The notes: a model not told the origin generated them from the letters alone. A stretch of DNA of 64,000 nt from Streptomyces beigongshangae (GCF_019710745.1 NZ_JAHKJW010000007.1:153291-217290), one strand, 5' to 3'. Positions 16,772-27,305 are shown, numbered from the stretch's first letter. Program-made: numbers and translations.

Positions 16772-19700
16772 CAGGCGATCCTCGTGTGCATGTCGACGAT
16801 GGTGCCGGTGGTACCGGCCGTGATGGTGACCCGCTGCATCAGCGCGTGCATGAGACCGACTCCGCGGCCCCGGTGGGTGTTGAGATGGGGCTGGGGCTGC
16901 TTCCAGCGGCCACTGTCGGCGATGGTCAGGTGCAGCGCGCCGGCATGGGCCTCGGCACGCAGGCGCACGGTCTCGCCCGGGGCGTCGCGGTGCCCGTGCT
17001 CGACCGCGTTGGCACATGCCTCCCCGGCGGCGACCAGCACGCTCTGCACCATGTGCGGCGGCAGTTCGCACTGACCCAGCCAGCTGCGCAGCGCCTTGCG
17101 GACCGGCGCCAGCTGGGAGGACTCGGCGGGGAAGCTCATCTCCAGCGGCGCCGGGTGGCGGTACAGCAGCAGGGCGACGTCGTCGTCGTAGCCGTTCGCG
17201 GGGGCGAGCCGCGTCATCACCTGGGTGGCGAGGTCGTCGACGGCGGCCTCGCGGCCGTCCTGGACGGCCTCGCTGGCCTGGTCGATGCCGGCGGTCAGGG
17301 GACGGCTGCGGCGCTCGACGAGGCCGTCGGTGTACAGCAGGAGGGTGGCGCGTGCCGGGACGGTGCAGCCGGCCTCGGGACGGTGCCGTCCGGGACGGAC
17401 GGCCAGCGGGATGGAACGCCCCTCTTCGAGCAGGGTGGTGGTGCCGTCCGGATGGGTGAGGATGCCCGGCGGGTGGCCCGCGCTGGAGTAGGTCAGTTCG
17501 CCGGTCCCGGGGTCCAGCACGCCGCAGAAGACGGTGGTGCACAGCGCGCCGGGGATGCCCGCCGCGAAGTGGTCCAGGGCCATGAGCGTCCTGGCGGGAC
17601 TGGCGTCCTGCAGGAGCAGGGCCCGGCAGGCGCTGCGCAGCTGCCCCATGACGGTCGCCGCCTGGAGGCCGTGTCCGACGCAGTCGCCGACGACGATGCC
17701 GATGCGGCCGTCGGGCAGGGCGACGGTGTCGTACCAGTCCCCGCCGACCTCCAGCGGGCGGGTGGCGGGCTCGTAGCGCACGGCGAACCCCTCCGGCAGG
17801 TGGGAGGGGCCGAGGATGGCCCGCTGCAGGGCGATGGCGGTCTCGCGCTGCTGGTCGATCTGGTGGGCGCGGGCCAGGGCCTGGGCGAGCTGTCCGGCCA
17901 TCAGGGACAGCAGGAGCTGGTCCTCGTCGGTGAAGGGACGGTTCTCGCCGAGGGTGACGTGCAGCACCATGGGGCCCTCGGGGTGGTTCACGGTGATGCC
18001 TGCGCCCTTGGCGTCCGAGACGGCCGTGAGAGGGGGCTGCTCCAGCCAGCCGGTGAACTCCTCCCGCCGCTCGGCGGACAGCATCTCCCAGGTCAGGTCG
18101 GGGTCGGTGGACGTGACCTCCGGTTCCTGGCCCTGTCCGCGTACCACGGCCAGGACCCGCCGGGCGCTCCACAGGTCCTTCAGCTCGGCCAGGGCGCCCG
18201 TCAGCGCCTCGGGCAGACTGGCCGCCCGGCTCACGCGCATGCCGAGGGCGGCCTGCGCGCTCTCCCGCTGGATGGCGTAGTGCTCGGCGGTGACGTCGCG
18301 GAAGGTGCCGACGATGACCTGGCTGCCGGTGTCGGGGTCCTGGGCCTCGCTGAACATGGCGGTCACCCACACCCGGTGCCCGTCCTGGTGGGTGACCGGG
18401 ATGCTGTAGGAGCCCTTGGCGTCGCCCACGAGCTGCGAGAAGGCGGCGGCGACCTGGTCGTGGGCCGCGGCGTCGGTCTCGGCGTCCGGCCACCAGGGGT
18501 GGATCGGCTGGTACGGCAGTCCTTCGGGCCCGTAGCCGAGGATGTCGGTGAAGGCGGCGTTGATCTCGATGACGGCGCCGTTCTCGTCGCACACGAAGAA
18601 CGCCTCCTGCAACGAGTCCACCAGCGCGGCCCGCCAGCGGGCCTGGTGGTTGCGCAGCCGCGCCAGTTCCATGTTGGCCCGGACCCTGGCCAGGAGTTCG
18701 GCGGCGGCGAACGGCTTGACCAGGTAGTCGTCGGCGCCGGCCTGCAGCCCCTCGATCGATGCCTCCTGCCCGGCCCGGGCGGACAGCAGCAGCGCGGGCA
18801 CGGAGGCCGTACGCGGGTCCTCGCGCAACTCCGCCACCAGGGACAGGCCGTCCAGCTCGGGCATCATGACGTCGCTGATCACGAGGTCGGGAGCCTGGGC
18901 GCGGACGGCTTCCAGGGCCTGCGCACCGTCCTCGACGGTGTCGACCCGGTATCCGGCGCCGGTCAGGATGCGGGTGAGGTAGTCACGCATGTCCGCGTTG
19001 TCGTCCGCCACCAGGACCCGCGCCGTCACGGCCGGTCCGGTGGCACGGTCCGGTGACGTGTCCGCGCCGGTGGGCGGCACGGGGGGCACGCCGCCTCCGG
19101 CGCCGGTGCCGTCCTCGTCGGGGAGCCAGCGCAGGGCTTCCTGCACGTAGGGGTCCGCCGAGGACACCGTGCGGGTGTCCCTGGCCGGTGCCACGGAGGC
19201 GGTGGGCAGATGCGCCGTGCCGAAGGGCAGGCGGATGGTGAAGCGCGTGCCCTCGCCCTCGGTGCTGTCGGCGGTGATGGTGCCGCCGTGCAGGCCGATG
19301 AGCTCCTTCACCAGGGCCAGGCCGATGCCGCTGCCCTCGTTGGAGCGGGAGCGGGCGTTCTCGATGCGGTGGAACCGCTCGAAGAGGCGGGGCACCTCGT
19401 CGGCCGCGACCCCGATGCCGGTGTCGGCGATCGTCACCACCGCGTGGGAACCCTCCGTGCGCACGGCGATCCGGATGGAGCCGTCGAAGGTGAACTTCAG
19501 CGCGTTGCTCACCAGGTTGAGGACCACCTTCTCCCACATGCCGCGGTCCAGGAAGACCGGTTCGTCCAGCGGCGGGCAGTCGACGTCGTAGACGAGGCCG
19601 GCCTTCTCCACCGCGGAGCGGAAGACGCTGGCCAGTTCCCCGGTGAGGGCGGGCAGGTCCACCGGCTCGTAGGTGGCCTGCATCCGTCCCGCCTCGATGC

Positions 19701-20946
19701 GGGAGAAGTCCAGCAGGGTGTTGACCAGCTTGCCGAGTCTGAGGCCGTTGCGGTGGACGACGTCCAGTTCCTCCCGTACCCGGCGGTCGCCGTCCGCGAA
19801 CCGGGTGCGCAGCTCCTCCAGCGGCCCCATGATCAGCGTCAGAGGGGTGCGGAACTCGTGGCTGATGTTGGAGAAGAACGTCGTCTTGGCCCGGTCCAGC
19901 TCGGCCAGCTCCTCCGCCCTGCGCTGCTGCGCCTCGTAGCTGCGGGCGCTCGCGACGCCCGTCGACAGGTGTCCGGCGAGCAGTTCCACGAAGCCGCGGT
20001 AGCCGTCGTCCAGGACCCGGAAGGGGTTCAGTCCGGCCACGAGGAATCCGTACGGGGTGTCGCCCTGCCGCAGCAGGGGCGTCACCAGCGCCTGCGTGGG
20101 CGGCTTCGCCCAGCTGCCGGCCGGCAGGCCGGAGAACGGCGGGCCGTCCAGCGGCACCAGCAGCGACTCGCCGCCGGCCGCCTCCGCCGCGGGCCAGACG
20201 CCTTCCCCGGGCGGCAGGACGGCGGGGGCGGCCGGGTGCCCGGAGGACATTCCGTTGCAGCCCGCCAGCTTCGCGGACCCGTCCGGCTGGAAGAGGTAGG
20301 TCAGCGTGAAGGGGAGGTCCTGCGGGTTGCCGCTGAGCTGCTGGTCGGCGAAGGCCAGGATCTCCTGCTCGGTGCGTACCACGCTGGGGTCGGAGCCGAG
20401 GTCGCGCAGCGTCGTCATCCGCCGCTCGCCGATGACCCGCTCGGTCTCCTCGCTCACCACGCACAGCATGCCGACCACCGTGCCGTCGTCGTCGCGCAGC
20501 GGACTGTAGGAGAAGGTGTGGTAGCTCTCCTCCGTGTAGCCGGACCGTTCCACGAAGAGCAGCAGGGCTTCGTCCCAGGTGGCCTCGCCCGTGGTCATCA
20601 CGGTGTCGATCCGGGGTCCGATGTCGCCCCAGATCTCCCTCCAGACCTCGCCGGCCGGCCGTCCCAGGGCCCAGGGGTACTTCTGGCCGAGCGTGTCGCG
20701 GCGGTAGGCGGCGTTGCAGAAGAACGTCAGCTCCTCGCCCCACGCCATCCACATCGGGAACCGGGACGACAGCAGGATGCTCACCGCCGTCTGCAGGCTC
20801 TGCGGCCACCGGTCCGGCGGGCCCAGCGGGGTCGCCGACCAGTCCACCCGCGCGAGGTCCCGCCCGACCTCCGCGTCGGCGGCGAACACACCGGCCCCGG
20901 CGCCCGCAGCGCGCTCGTGGTGGCCGGCGTCTTCCGAACGCGCCAC
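16771..20946 (-). CDS. Hybrid histidine kinase / receiver / SpoIIE phosphatase / RsbW-like kinase
   Basis: 1391 aa from a GTG with AAGGAAGGG upstream. Order of domains: PAS-like sensor (about 30-170), GAF-like region (about 190-375), HisKA with [17 protein letters not shown] (about 405-470), HATPase with [10 protein letters not shown] (about 510-630), receiver with [10 protein letters not shown] (about 700-820), PAS (about 840-960), GAF (about 985-1135), PP2C/SpoIIE phosphatase with EVGGDWYD and GDCVGHGL (about 1040-1260), and a C-terminal RsbW-type ATPase with [14 protein letters not shown] (about 1265-1391). It would integrate cytoplasmic signals through phosphorelay and reset the STAS protein encoded next to it. 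No membrane helix is seen. Domain limits are estimates. Confidence 0.9.
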   Translation of the reverse strand: MARSEDAGHHERAAGAGAGVFAADAEVGRDLARVDWSATPLGPPDRWPQSLQTAVSILLSSRFPMWMAWGEELTFFCNAAYRRDTLGQKYPWALGRPAGEVWREIWGDIGPRIDTVMTTGEATWDEALLLFVERSGYTEESYHTFSYSPLRDDDGTVVGMLCVVSEETERVIGERRMTTLRDLGSDPSVVRTEQEILAFADQQLSGNPQDLPFTLTYLFQPDGSAKLAGCNGMSSGHPAAPAVLPPGEGVWPAAEAAGGESLLVPLDGPPFSGLPAGSWAKPPTQALVTPLLRQGDTPYGFLVAGLNPFRVLDDGYRGFVELLAGHLSTGVASARSYEAQQRRAEELAELDRAKTTFFSNISHEFRTPLTLIMGPLEELRTRFADGDRRVREELDVVHRNGLRLGKLVNTLLDFSRIEAGRMQATYEPVDLPALTGELASVFRSAVEKAGLVYDVDCPPLDEPVFLDRGMWEKVVLNLVSNALKFTFDGSIRIAVRTEGSHAVVTIADTGIGVAADEVPRLFERFHRIENARSRSNEGSGIGLALVKELIGLHGGTITADSTEGEGTRFTIRLPFGTAHLPTASVAPARDTRTVSSADPYVQEALRWLPDEDGTGAGGGVPPVPPTGADTSPDRATGPAVTARVLVADDNADMRDYLTRILTGAGYRVDTVEDGAQALEAVRAQAPDLVISDVMMPELDGLSLVAELREDPRTASVPALLLSARAGQEASIEGLQAGADDYLVKPFAAAELLARVRANMELARLRNHQARWRAALVDSLQEAFFVCDENGAVIEINAAFTDILGYGPEGLPYQPIHPWWPDAETDAAAHDQVAAAFSQLVGDAKGSYSIPVTHQDGHRVWVTAMFSEAQDPDTGSQVIVGTFRDVTAEHYAIQRESAQAALGMRVSRAASLPEALTGALAELKDLWSARRVLAVVRGQGQEPEVTSTDPDLTWEMLSAERREEFTGWLEQPPLTAVSDAKGAGITVNHPEGPMVLHVTLGENRPFTDEDQLLLSLMAGQLAQALARAHQIDQQRETAIALQRAILGPSHLPEGFAVRYEPATRPLEVGGDWYDTVALPDGRIGIVVGDCVGHGLQAATVMGQLRSACRALLLQDASPARTLMALDHFAAGIPGALCTTVFCGVLDPGTGELTYSSAGHPPGILTHPDGTTTLLEEGRSIPLAVRPGRHRPEAGCTVPARATLLLYTDGLVERRSRPLTAGIDQASEAVQDGREAAVDDLATQVMTRLAPANGYDDDVALLLYRHPAPLEMSFPAESSQLAPVRKALRSWLGQCELPPHMVQSVLVAAGEACANAVEHGHRDAPGETVRLRAEAHAGALHLTIADSGRWKQPQPHLNTHRGRGVGLMHALMQRVTITAGTTGTIVDMHTRIA

Positions 20947-21149
20947 TGGACACCCTTCCTTCCCTCGTACCCGACCGCCGGCCGTGATGCCGGCCGGACC
21001 TGCGATGGAGGCATACGACGCCCATGACGCACGTTGATCACCCGGGGGCCTGACAGCCGGCTGGAACGACTTCGTAGGATAGGACAGTCGGCCGGGACAC
21101 CATCGCTCGGGCGGGGCAGTGGACCGGGCAGCGGGGGAACGGAACAGAG

Positions 21150-22484
21150 ATGACGACAACGCCGTCGAAGGCTTCCCCGGCGTTGCCGGTGGACGAGGAG
21201 ACCCGACGGCTGGCCGCGGTGCACCGCTACCTCGCGCTCGACACCCCGCCGGACGGGACGTTCGACCGGATAGCGTCCCTGGCCGCCCGGATATTCGACG
21301 CCCCGATGGCCACGGTGACGATCGTCGGCTCCGACCGGGTCTGGGTCAAGGGCGCCCACGGGCTGCCCGGTCCCCCGCGGACGGGCCGCGTCCCGGGGCT
21401 GTGCGCGTCCGCCGTCCTGCAGGACGGGCCCTACGTGGTCACCGACGCGCGGACCGACTCCCGTACCCGGGGCAACCCGCTCGTCGAGGGGGACCCCGGC
21501 GTCCGCTTCTACGCGGCGGCTCCCCTCACCACCGCCCACGGCCAGCGCCTGGGCACGGTCGACGTCCTCGACACCCGGCCGCGCCGGCCGACCGGCGCCC
21601 AGCTCGACTCGCTGCGGGAGCTGGCCGCCCTCGCCATGGACGCATTCGAGCTGCGGCTGTCCGCCGCGCGCACGATCGCCGCCGAACGCGAGCGGCGGAC
21701 CGGTGCGGAGCGCCTCGCCCGTGCCCTGCAGCGCACCCTGCTGCCCCCGACCCTTCCCGAGGTGCCCGGTCTGCAGGCGGCGGCCGCGTACCACACGGCC
21801 TCGCAGCACGAGGTGGGAGGCGATTTCTACGACCTGTTCCCCCTCGACGACGGCCGGTGGGCCTTCTTCCTCGGCGACGTCTGCGGCAAAGGGGCGGACG
21901 CCGCCGCGCTGACCTCCCTGACCCGCTACACCCTGCGCGCCGCCGCCATCTACGATCCCGACCCGTGCGCCGCGCTGGCCAACCTCGACCTCGTCCTCAA
22001 GGGCGAGTACCAGGGTGGTGCCCCCCGCTACTGCACGGCGGTCTTCGGCGTGCTCGAACCCCTGCCCGACGGTTCCTTCTCCGTCACCCTGGCCGGCGGC
22101 GGCCACCCTCCGGCGCTCGCCCTGCGCGCGGACGGCACCGTACAGCCGATCTCCACCATGGGCGGGCAGCTCATCGGCATGCTGCCCGCCCCCCGGTTCG
22201 TCCGGACCACCACCACGCTGTCGGCGGGCGAGAGCCTGCTGCTGTACACGGACGGCCTCACCGAGGCCCGCACCCCCGACGGCGCCATGCTCGGTGAGGA
22301 CGGCCTCACCCGGTACCTGGCGGCCGCCCATGCCGTCGGCGCCACCGACGATCCGCAGCGAGCTCTGCTGCGCAGCATCGAGACGCTCCTGGACAATCTG
22401 GGCGAAGGTGTCAGCGACGACACCGCCCTCATGGCCCTCTCCGTACCCGCACACCCCGAGACCCCACTTCAGGAGAACAGGTGA
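21150..22484 (+). CDS. GAF-PP2C (SpoIIE-type) serine phosphatase
   Basis: 444 aa. A GAF sensor domain (about residues 20-175) is joined to a PP2C/SpoIIE catalytic domain (about 195-430) with metal-binding Asp motifs HEVGGDFYDLF, GDVCGKGADAA and DDTALMAL. It would dephosphorylate a STAS antagonist in response to a ligand or redox cue. Its stop overlaps the GTG start of a STAS gene by 4 bp (GTGA). The gene is divergent from the hybrid sensor, so a shared 200-bp promoter region separates two similar switches. Confidence 0.9.
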   Translation: MTTTPSKASPALPVDEETRRLAAVHRYLALDTPPDGTFDRIASLAARIFDAPMATVTIVGSDRVWVKGAHGLPGPPRTGRVPGLCASAVLQDGPYVVTDARTDSRTRGNPLVEGDPGVRFYAAAPLTTAHGQRLGTVDVLDTRPRRPTGAQLDSLRELAALAMDAFELRLSAARTIAAERERRTGAERLARALQRTLLPPTLPEVPGLQAAAAYHTASQHEVGGDFYDLFPLDDGRWAFFLGDVCGKGADAAALTSLTRYTLRAAAIYDPDPCAALANLDLVLKGEYQGGAPRYCTAVFGVLEPLPDGSFSVTLAGGGHPPALALRADGTVQPISTMGGQLIGMLPAPRFVRTTTTLSAGESLLLYTDGLTEARTPDGAMLGEDGLTRYLAAAHAVGATDDPQRALLRSIETLLDNLGEGVSDDTALMALSVPAHPETPLQENR

Positions 22485-22837
22485 CCGAGCCCGCACACCT
22501 GACCGTCACACCGAGCCATGCCACCGAAGGGGTCTTCCTCCTGTCGGTGACGGGCGAACTGGACTACCACACCTCCAGCCTCCTGACGGACGCCGTCAAC
22601 GAAGCCCCCTTCGCCGACGAGAACGTCATCATCGACCTGTCGGGGCTGACCTACTGCGACTCGACCGGCATCACGGTGCTCATCACCGCGTACAACCGCT
22701 CCCGGGCCACCGAGTCGCAGCTCAGTCTCACCGGTGTCAACCCGGACCAGATGCGGGTCTTCGAACTCATCGGACTCGATCAGGTCTTCACCTTCCACAG
22801 CACCCCCGAAGAGGCCGTGTCCGCCATGCGGTCCTGA
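22481..22837 (+). CDS. STAS-domain anti-sigma factor antagonist
   Basis: 118 aa, single STAS domain with the phosphorylatable Ser in LTYCDSTGITVLI. It starts at GTG (22481), overlapping the phosphatase gene by 4 bp, so the two are translationally coupled and probably substrate and enzyme. No dedicated RsbW kinase is encoded with it; the RsbW domain of the divergent hybrid protein is a candidate partner. Confidence 0.9.
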   Translation: MTEPAHLTVTPSHATEGVFLLSVTGELDYHTSSLLTDAVNEAPFADENVIIDLSGLTYCDSTGITVLITAYNRSRATESQLSLTGVNPDQMRVFELIGLDQVFTFHSTPEEAVSAMRS

Positions 22838-23087
22838 CCCGGGACCGGCAGCGGTCGCCGTCGCTCCGGGCGGCGGCCGGTACGAAAGCCGGGGCGGCGG
22901 CCCGTGTCCTTGCTCACCCGGGAGGGCTCGGCCGCTCCGTCCTCGTGCCGCCTTCTATAGGCTTGCCCCGTTCTGGGGCTGCCGGGCAACGGTGCTCAGC
23001 GCGAGGGGCCGCCGAGGCCGGACGGGTCCGCGGAGCCGGCCTCGCCTCCCACGACCCGACCGCAGTCCTCGAAAGGTCTTCCGCACC

Positions 23088-24311
23088 ATGCCCCTGGCCC
23101 TGCTGGCCCTGGCCGTCGTCGCGTTCGGCATCGGCACCACCGAGTTCGCCACCATGGGGCTGCTGCCCCAGATCGCCGACGGGGTCGGTGTGTCCGTGCC
23201 GCACGCCGGCAACCTGGTCTCCGCCTACGCGCTGGGGGTCGTCATCGGCGCCCCCGTCCTGACGGGCGTCGGCGCGCGCATGTCCCACAAGCCGCTGCTG
23301 CTGCTCCTGACCGGGCTGTTCGTGGTCGGCAACGTCGCGTCCGCGCTCGCCCCCGACTACGGTCTGCTCTTCGCCGCACGCTTCCTGGCGGGCCTGCCGC
23401 ACGGAGCGCTGTTCGGTGTGGGCGCGGTCGTCGCCTCGCGGCTGGTCGCTCCCGAACGGGCGGCACGCGCCGTCTCGAAGATGTTCCTCGGACTGACCGT
23501 CGCGAACATCGTCGGCGTACCGGCCGGCACGGCCCTGGGCCAGCAGTTCGGCTGGCGCTCCGCCTACTGGGCGGTCGCCGTCATCGGGCTCCTCGCGCTC
23601 GTCTCGCTGGCCCTCTTCGTCCCGCACCAGCCGCGCGGGCAGCAGTCCGGCGTCCGGCACGAGCTGCGGGCGATGGGCAACAGGCAGGTCGTGATCGGCC
23701 TGGCCACGGCCGTCGTCGGGTTCGGCGGGTTCTTCGCCGTCTACAGCTACCTGGTGCCCATGATGACGCACCTGACGGGCTTCTCCGACTCCTCGACCAC
23801 GCTGGTCCTCGCGCTCTACGGCGTCGGCATGACCGCCGGCACACTGATCGCGGGCCCGCTCACCGACCGCGCCCTGCGGCCGACGCTGTACGGAGGGCTC
23901 ACCCTCCTCGCCGTGGCGCTGGCGACGTTCTACTTCACCGTCCACAGCACCGTGCCCGCCCTGGTCACGATCACTTTCATCGGGGCGATGGGCTCCCTCA
24001 TCACCACGCCCGTCCAGATGCTCCTCATGGCCAAGGCAAGGAACGCCCCGACCATGGCGGCGGCCTCCAACCACTCGGCCTTCAACCTGGCCAACGCCGG
24101 CGGCGCCTGGCTCGGCGGGCTGGTCATCTCGGCGGGCTGGGGCTGGGCCGCGCCCAACCTGGTCGGCGCGGCCCTCGCCGTGGCGGGCCTCGGCCTCGCC
24201 TTCGCGGGAGGTCTCCTGGACCGGGACCGCACCCCCTCCGAGACGGTCGCCTCGTCCGCGGGAGCGGTCCCGGCGACCGCCGAGGACGGTACGGTTCCCC
24301 AGCGCACGTAG
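23088..24311 (+). CDS. MFS drug-efflux-type transporter (DHA1 family)
   Basis: 407 aa, about 12 membrane helices. The N-terminal pattern FGIGTTEFATMGLLPQIA is typical for DHA1 proton antiporters of the AraJ/YdhP/Cml group. The longer open frame from 22734 includes the preceding STAS gene in another frame; the ATG with GAAAGG upstream and a start right at the first helix is preferred. It probably exports small hydrophobic compounds; the substrate is unknown. A tail of about 30 residues rich in Ser/Thr/Ala follows the last helix. Confidence 0.88.
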   Translation: MPLALLALAVVAFGIGTTEFATMGLLPQIADGVGVSVPHAGNLVSAYALGVVIGAPVLTGVGARMSHKPLLLLLTGLFVVGNVASALAPDYGLLFAARFLAGLPHGALFGVGAVVASRLVAPERAARAVSKMFLGLTVANIVGVPAGTALGQQFGWRSAYWAVAVIGLLALVSLALFVPHQPRGQQSGVRHELRAMGNRQVVIGLATAVVGFGGFFAVYSYLVPMMTHLTGFSDSSTTLVLALYGVGMTAGTLIAGPLTDRALRPTLYGGLTLLAVALATFYFTVHSTVPALVTITFIGAMGSLITTPVQMLLMAKARNAPTMAAASNHSAFNLANAGGAWLGGLVISAGWGWAAPNLVGAALAVAGLGLAFAGGLLDRDRTPSETVASSAGAVPATAEDGTVPQRT

Positions 24312-24343
24312 CCGTCGGGGCCGGTCCGGGCGCGGCGGGCGAC

Positions 24344-24730
24344 TCACTCCCAGGTGCGCGCGGTCGCCGCGAAGAGTTCCGGGTCGCTGTGGACGGGGAT
24401 GACGCACACCAGGTGTCCGCCCGGTGCCTTCAGCACATGGCACTGGAGCCACTGGGAGACCTCCGTGGCACCGAGCCGCACCAGGCGGTCGACCTCGGCG
24501 TCGACGTCGTCGGTCTCGATGTCGATGTGCACGCGCGGCGCGTCGTCGACCGACTGGACCGCCACGGCCAGTCCGTCCACCGCGCCGGCCAACGACGTGA
24601 ACTGGGGCTCCGCCGGGTCGACCCGGGCGGGCACGCCCAGGGCTTGTGACCAGAAGCGTGCCGCCTGCGGGGCATCCCTGTCAGGAGCGTCCACGATCAG
24701 TGCGTACATTCTCGACCGGTGCATGGTCAT
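24344..24730 (-). CDS. VOC-family (glyoxalase-like) protein
   Basis: 128 aa, or 126 aa from the second ATG at 24724. One vicinal-oxygen-chelate module pair with the pattern MYALIVDAPDRDAPQAARFW and HIDIETDDVDAEVDRLVRLGA. VOC proteins include glyoxalase I, dioxygenases and bleomycin-type antibiotic-binding proteins; this sequence does not show which. It lies tail-to-tail with the MFS gene. No clear Shine-Dalgarno precedes either start, so the transcript may be leaderless. Confidence 0.8.
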   Translation of the reverse strand: MTMHRSRMYALIVDAPDRDAPQAARFWSQALGVPARVDPAEPQFTSLAGAVDGLAVAVQSVDDAPRVHIDIETDDVDAEVDRLVRLGATEVSQWLQCHVLKAPGGHLVCVIPVHSDPELFAATARTWE

Positions 24731-24915
24731 CAGGGTAGTGATCCCGCCGGGTGCCCGTCCCCGGTGTGCGAAATCGCCGCCGGGGCGGGCGCGTCAGTGG
24801 GTGGTTCCCACCGCGCCCGGAGCCAGCACCGTCCCGGGCAGGCGGCTCCGCGGCCGAGCGGGCCGGTGCCGGACGGAACGCCCCCGTGCCTGCAAGACTC
24901 AGGGACTCCGTGCCC

Positions 24916-25011
24916 GCGGTTCGGGAGACCCGCGGTTCAGGGGACTTGCGGTTCAGAAGATCCGTGGTTCGGGCGATCCGCGGTTCGGGCGATCCGTGTT
25001 CATGCGGTTCA
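24916..25011. repeat. 16-bp tandem repeat array, six copies
   Basis: GCGGTTC-cored units start exactly every 16 bp at 24916, 24932, 24948, 24964, 24980 and 24996, with variable interior (GGGAGACC, AGGGGACTT, GGGCGATCC). The period is not a multiple of three and the array sits directly before the tannase-family gene, so it is non-coding. Confidence 0.8.
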
Positions 25012-25025
25012 GAGAAGAGGCCAGC

Positions 25026-26711
25026 GTGAGAGGAACACCGGCAAGAGGCGCGCGGACCCGCCGGCTCGCCATGAGGGCGGTCCTGGTCCTGTCGGCAGGC
25101 GCGATCCTCGTCCCGGGGCCCCGTCCCTCCACCGCGGCGGCCTCGCCCGGGACGGGTCACCCGACGACGACGCCGCGGTGCGCCGGGCTGGCCGGGACGA
25201 GGATCCCGGCGTCGGCCGTGAGCCTGCCGACGCGTGGCGCCCGGGTGCGGGCGGTCTCGGTCAGGACCGATGTCGTCGGCGGCGAGACGGTCACGTACTG
25301 CCAGGTCGACGCCGCCATCTCCCCCGTCGACCCGGCAGCGCCCGACATCGGGATGCGCGTCGCCCTGCCCCACGGCTGGAACCGCAAGGCGATGATGTTC
25401 GGCGGTGGAGGCTACAACGGCACCGTCCCGGACCTGACGGCCGATGTCCCGTTCGGCCCCACGGACCGGCCGGCGCCGCTGGCCCGGCGCTACGCGACGT
25501 TCGCCGGCGACTCCGGCCACCGGCAGAGCCCGGCGGTTCCTCCGTCGCTGGACGGGTCGTTCGGTGTGAACGACGAGGCCCTGCACAACTTCGCCGCCGG
25601 TGACGCGCTCAGGAAGACCCGCGACGCGAGCCTCTTCCTCGTCCGCCGCGCCTACGGGACGGACCCCGCCGAGGTCTACTTCGCGGGCGGCTCGACGGGC
25701 GGCCGGGAGGCCCTCGTGGTCGCCCAGCGGTGGCCGGCGGCGTTCGGCGGCGTGATCTCCGCCTATCCCGCCTGGAACAACCTCAGTGAGGTCCTCGCCC
25801 TGGGGTACCTGACGCAGGTCCTCTCCCGTCCCGGCGCCTTCCCCGGACCCGAGAAGCAGACGCTCCTCCACCGCGGCGTCGTCGGGGCGTGCGACGGCCT
25901 GGACGGCGTCGAGGACCGTGTGGTCTCGAACCCGGGCGGCTGTCACTTCGATCCTCGTGCGCTGCGCTGCCCGGATGGCGCCGACACCGGTCCGGTCTGT
26001 CTGTCGGATGCTCAGATCGGGGCCGTGACGGCCATGTCCCGCCCGTTCAGGTGGCCGTACCGGATCGCCAGCGGGGAGACCGGGTACCCGGGTTTCCCGT
26101 TCCTCTCGGGGGCGGACATGAGCACCCCGTTCCTCGGCTTCGGCACCACCGCGCCGGCCGGTCCCATGCCGGCGACGAGCGGTTACGGGATGCAGTACTG
26201 GGATCAGTGGGTCAAGTACTTCCTGACGCGGGACCCGCTCCACGACCCCCTGGCGGTGGATCCCCGGCGCCCGGGGAAGTGGCTGGCCCGCATCAGTCAC
26301 CTCTCCGCGGTCCAGGACCGCAACGACGCGGACCTCCGTCCGTTCGCCCGCGCCGGCGGCAAGCTGATCCTGCTCCACGGCGCCGCGGACGAGCTCGTCT
26401 CCGACCGGTCGACGAGCGACTACTACGAGCGCGTGCGGGACGTTCTGGGCCCCGGGCCGACCCGCGGGTTCCTGCGGTACTACGTCCTGCCCGGGGCCAA
26501 CCACGCGAACTTCGGCTCGCCGGCGTTTGCGGCCGCCGCCGACTCGCTCTCCGCTCTGGAGCGCTGGGTCGAGGAGGGGCGGCCGCCGGGCCGTGCGGTG
26601 GTGACCGACGCGGTCCACGACCGCACCCGTCCGCTGTGTGAATACCCCACCTGGCCCAGGCACCGCACCGGCGACCCGGACGACGCCGCGAGCTTCGCCT
26701 GCACCCACTGA
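25026..26711 (+). CDS. Secreted tannase/feruloyl esterase family protein
   Basis: 561 aa. The start is a GTG with AGAAGAGG upstream. The N-terminus TRRLAMRAVLVLSAGAILVPG is a Tat-like or Sec signal peptide, so the enzyme is extracellular. The alpha/beta-hydrolase tannase fold is shown by the nucleophile motif FAGGSTGGREA with Ser223, several Cys pairs typical of the family (CDGLDGVEDRVVSNPGGC), the acid region LHGAADELVSD and the His in LPGANHANFG. It should cleave esters of plant phenolic acids (gallate or hydroxycinnamates). A repeat array precedes it and a strong terminator follows. Confidence 0.88.
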   Translation: MRGTPARGARTRRLAMRAVLVLSAGAILVPGPRPSTAAASPGTGHPTTTPRCAGLAGTRIPASAVSLPTRGARVRAVSVRTDVVGGETVTYCQVDAAISPVDPAAPDIGMRVALPHGWNRKAMMFGGGGYNGTVPDLTADVPFGPTDRPAPLARRYATFAGDSGHRQSPAVPPSLDGSFGVNDEALHNFAAGDALRKTRDASLFLVRRAYGTDPAEVYFAGGSTGGREALVVAQRWPAAFGGVISAYPAWNNLSEVLALGYLTQVLSRPGAFPGPEKQTLLHRGVVGACDGLDGVEDRVVSNPGGCHFDPRALRCPDGADTGPVCLSDAQIGAVTAMSRPFRWPYRIASGETGYPGFPFLSGADMSTPFLGFGTTAPAGPMPATSGYGMQYWDQWVKYFLTRDPLHDPLAVDPRRPGKWLARISHLSAVQDRNDADLRPFARAGGKLILLHGAADELVSDRSTSDYYERVRDVLGPGPTRGFLRYYVLPGANHANFGSPAFAAAADSLSALERWVEEGRPPGRAVVTDAVHDRTRPLCEYPTWPRHRTGDPDDAASFACTH

Positions 26712-26738
26712 GGAGCGCTGAGGAGCACTGAGGAGCAC
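26709..26738. repeat. 10-bp tandem repeat (TGAGGAGCAC x3)
   Basis: Three consecutive copies of TGAGGAGCRC begin at the tannase stop codon (the first TGA is the stop). Further degenerate GAGGAACACCGC words follow. No function is evident. Confidence 0.65.
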
Positions 26739-26762
26739 CGCACCCGCCGAGGAACACCGCAC

Positions 26763-26803
26763 GCCGCCCCGCGCCCGGCTCCCCCAGCCGGGCGCGGGGC
26801 GGC
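26763..26803 (+). terminator. Strong terminator after tannase gene
   Basis: A perfect 18-bp GC-rich stem (26763-26780 and 26786-26803) with a CCCCC loop. No U-run follows, as is common in Streptomyces. Confidence 0.8.
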
Positions 26804-26945
26804 CCGGCGTGGACATGACGCGCACATGACTCAATGCGGCGTACGGCGTACGGTGTGCGTGACACGCGTGGTGTCAGGAGCGTCGCGGTGGCGCCGGACG
26901 CGCCGCCAGGGGGCGCCGGGGACCGTCAAGGGCCGAGGGCTGTTA

Positions 26946-27218
26946 CTAGGACACCTTGCTCAGCGCGGGATCGGTGCGCCAGACGAAGGCGAGTTCGGAC
27001 AGCGGTACGCCGAGTACCTCGCTGAGCCGGACGACGGTGCCGAACGCGGGCGTCGGCAGCCGGCCCGTCTCGATCTTGCGGAGGGTCTCCGGCGAGATCT
27101 CCGCCGCCAGGGCCACCTCGACGAGGCTGCGTCCGGCCCGGGCGGAGCGCAGCGCGCCCCCGAGGCGTCGGCCCGCCTCGATCTGTTCGGGGGCGAGCGG
27201 ATGACGAACCATGCGCAC
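26946..27218 (-). CDS. XRE-family transcriptional regulator
   Basis: 90 aa, essentially only a Cro/C1-type helix-turn-helix (about residues 14-75, GGALRSARAGRSLVEVALAAEISPETLRKIETG). ATG codons occur at residues 1 and 3; no Shine-Dalgarno is seen. It is divergent from a methionine aminopeptidase gene, and an AT-rich inverted repeat (GGTATA-AA-TATACC) lies between them. By position it most likely regulates itself and the peptidase. No sensor domain is present. Confidence 0.85.
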   Translation of the reverse strand: MRMVRHPLAPEQIEAGRRLGGALRSARAGRSLVEVALAAEISPETLRKIETGRLPTPAFGTVVRLSEVLGVPLSELAFVWRTDPALSKVS

Positions 27219-27261
27219 ATGCTAGAGGCGCAGGTGTCCGGCGGCAACCACTCTCCCCTCT

Positions 27262-27275
27262 GGTATAAATATACC
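27262..27275. promoter_or_regulatory. GGTATA-AA-TATACC inverted repeat, XRE operator and -10 candidate
   Basis: A 14-bp inverted repeat with 6-bp arms and a 2-bp centre in the 87-bp gap between the XRE and map genes. It is the most AT-rich spot around and could serve as a -10 element (TATAAAT) in both directions, so a bound dimer would block both promoters. Confidence 0.6.
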
Positions 27276-27305
27276 GGTCGGCCGCCCCACGAATCGAGGA
27301 TCGCA

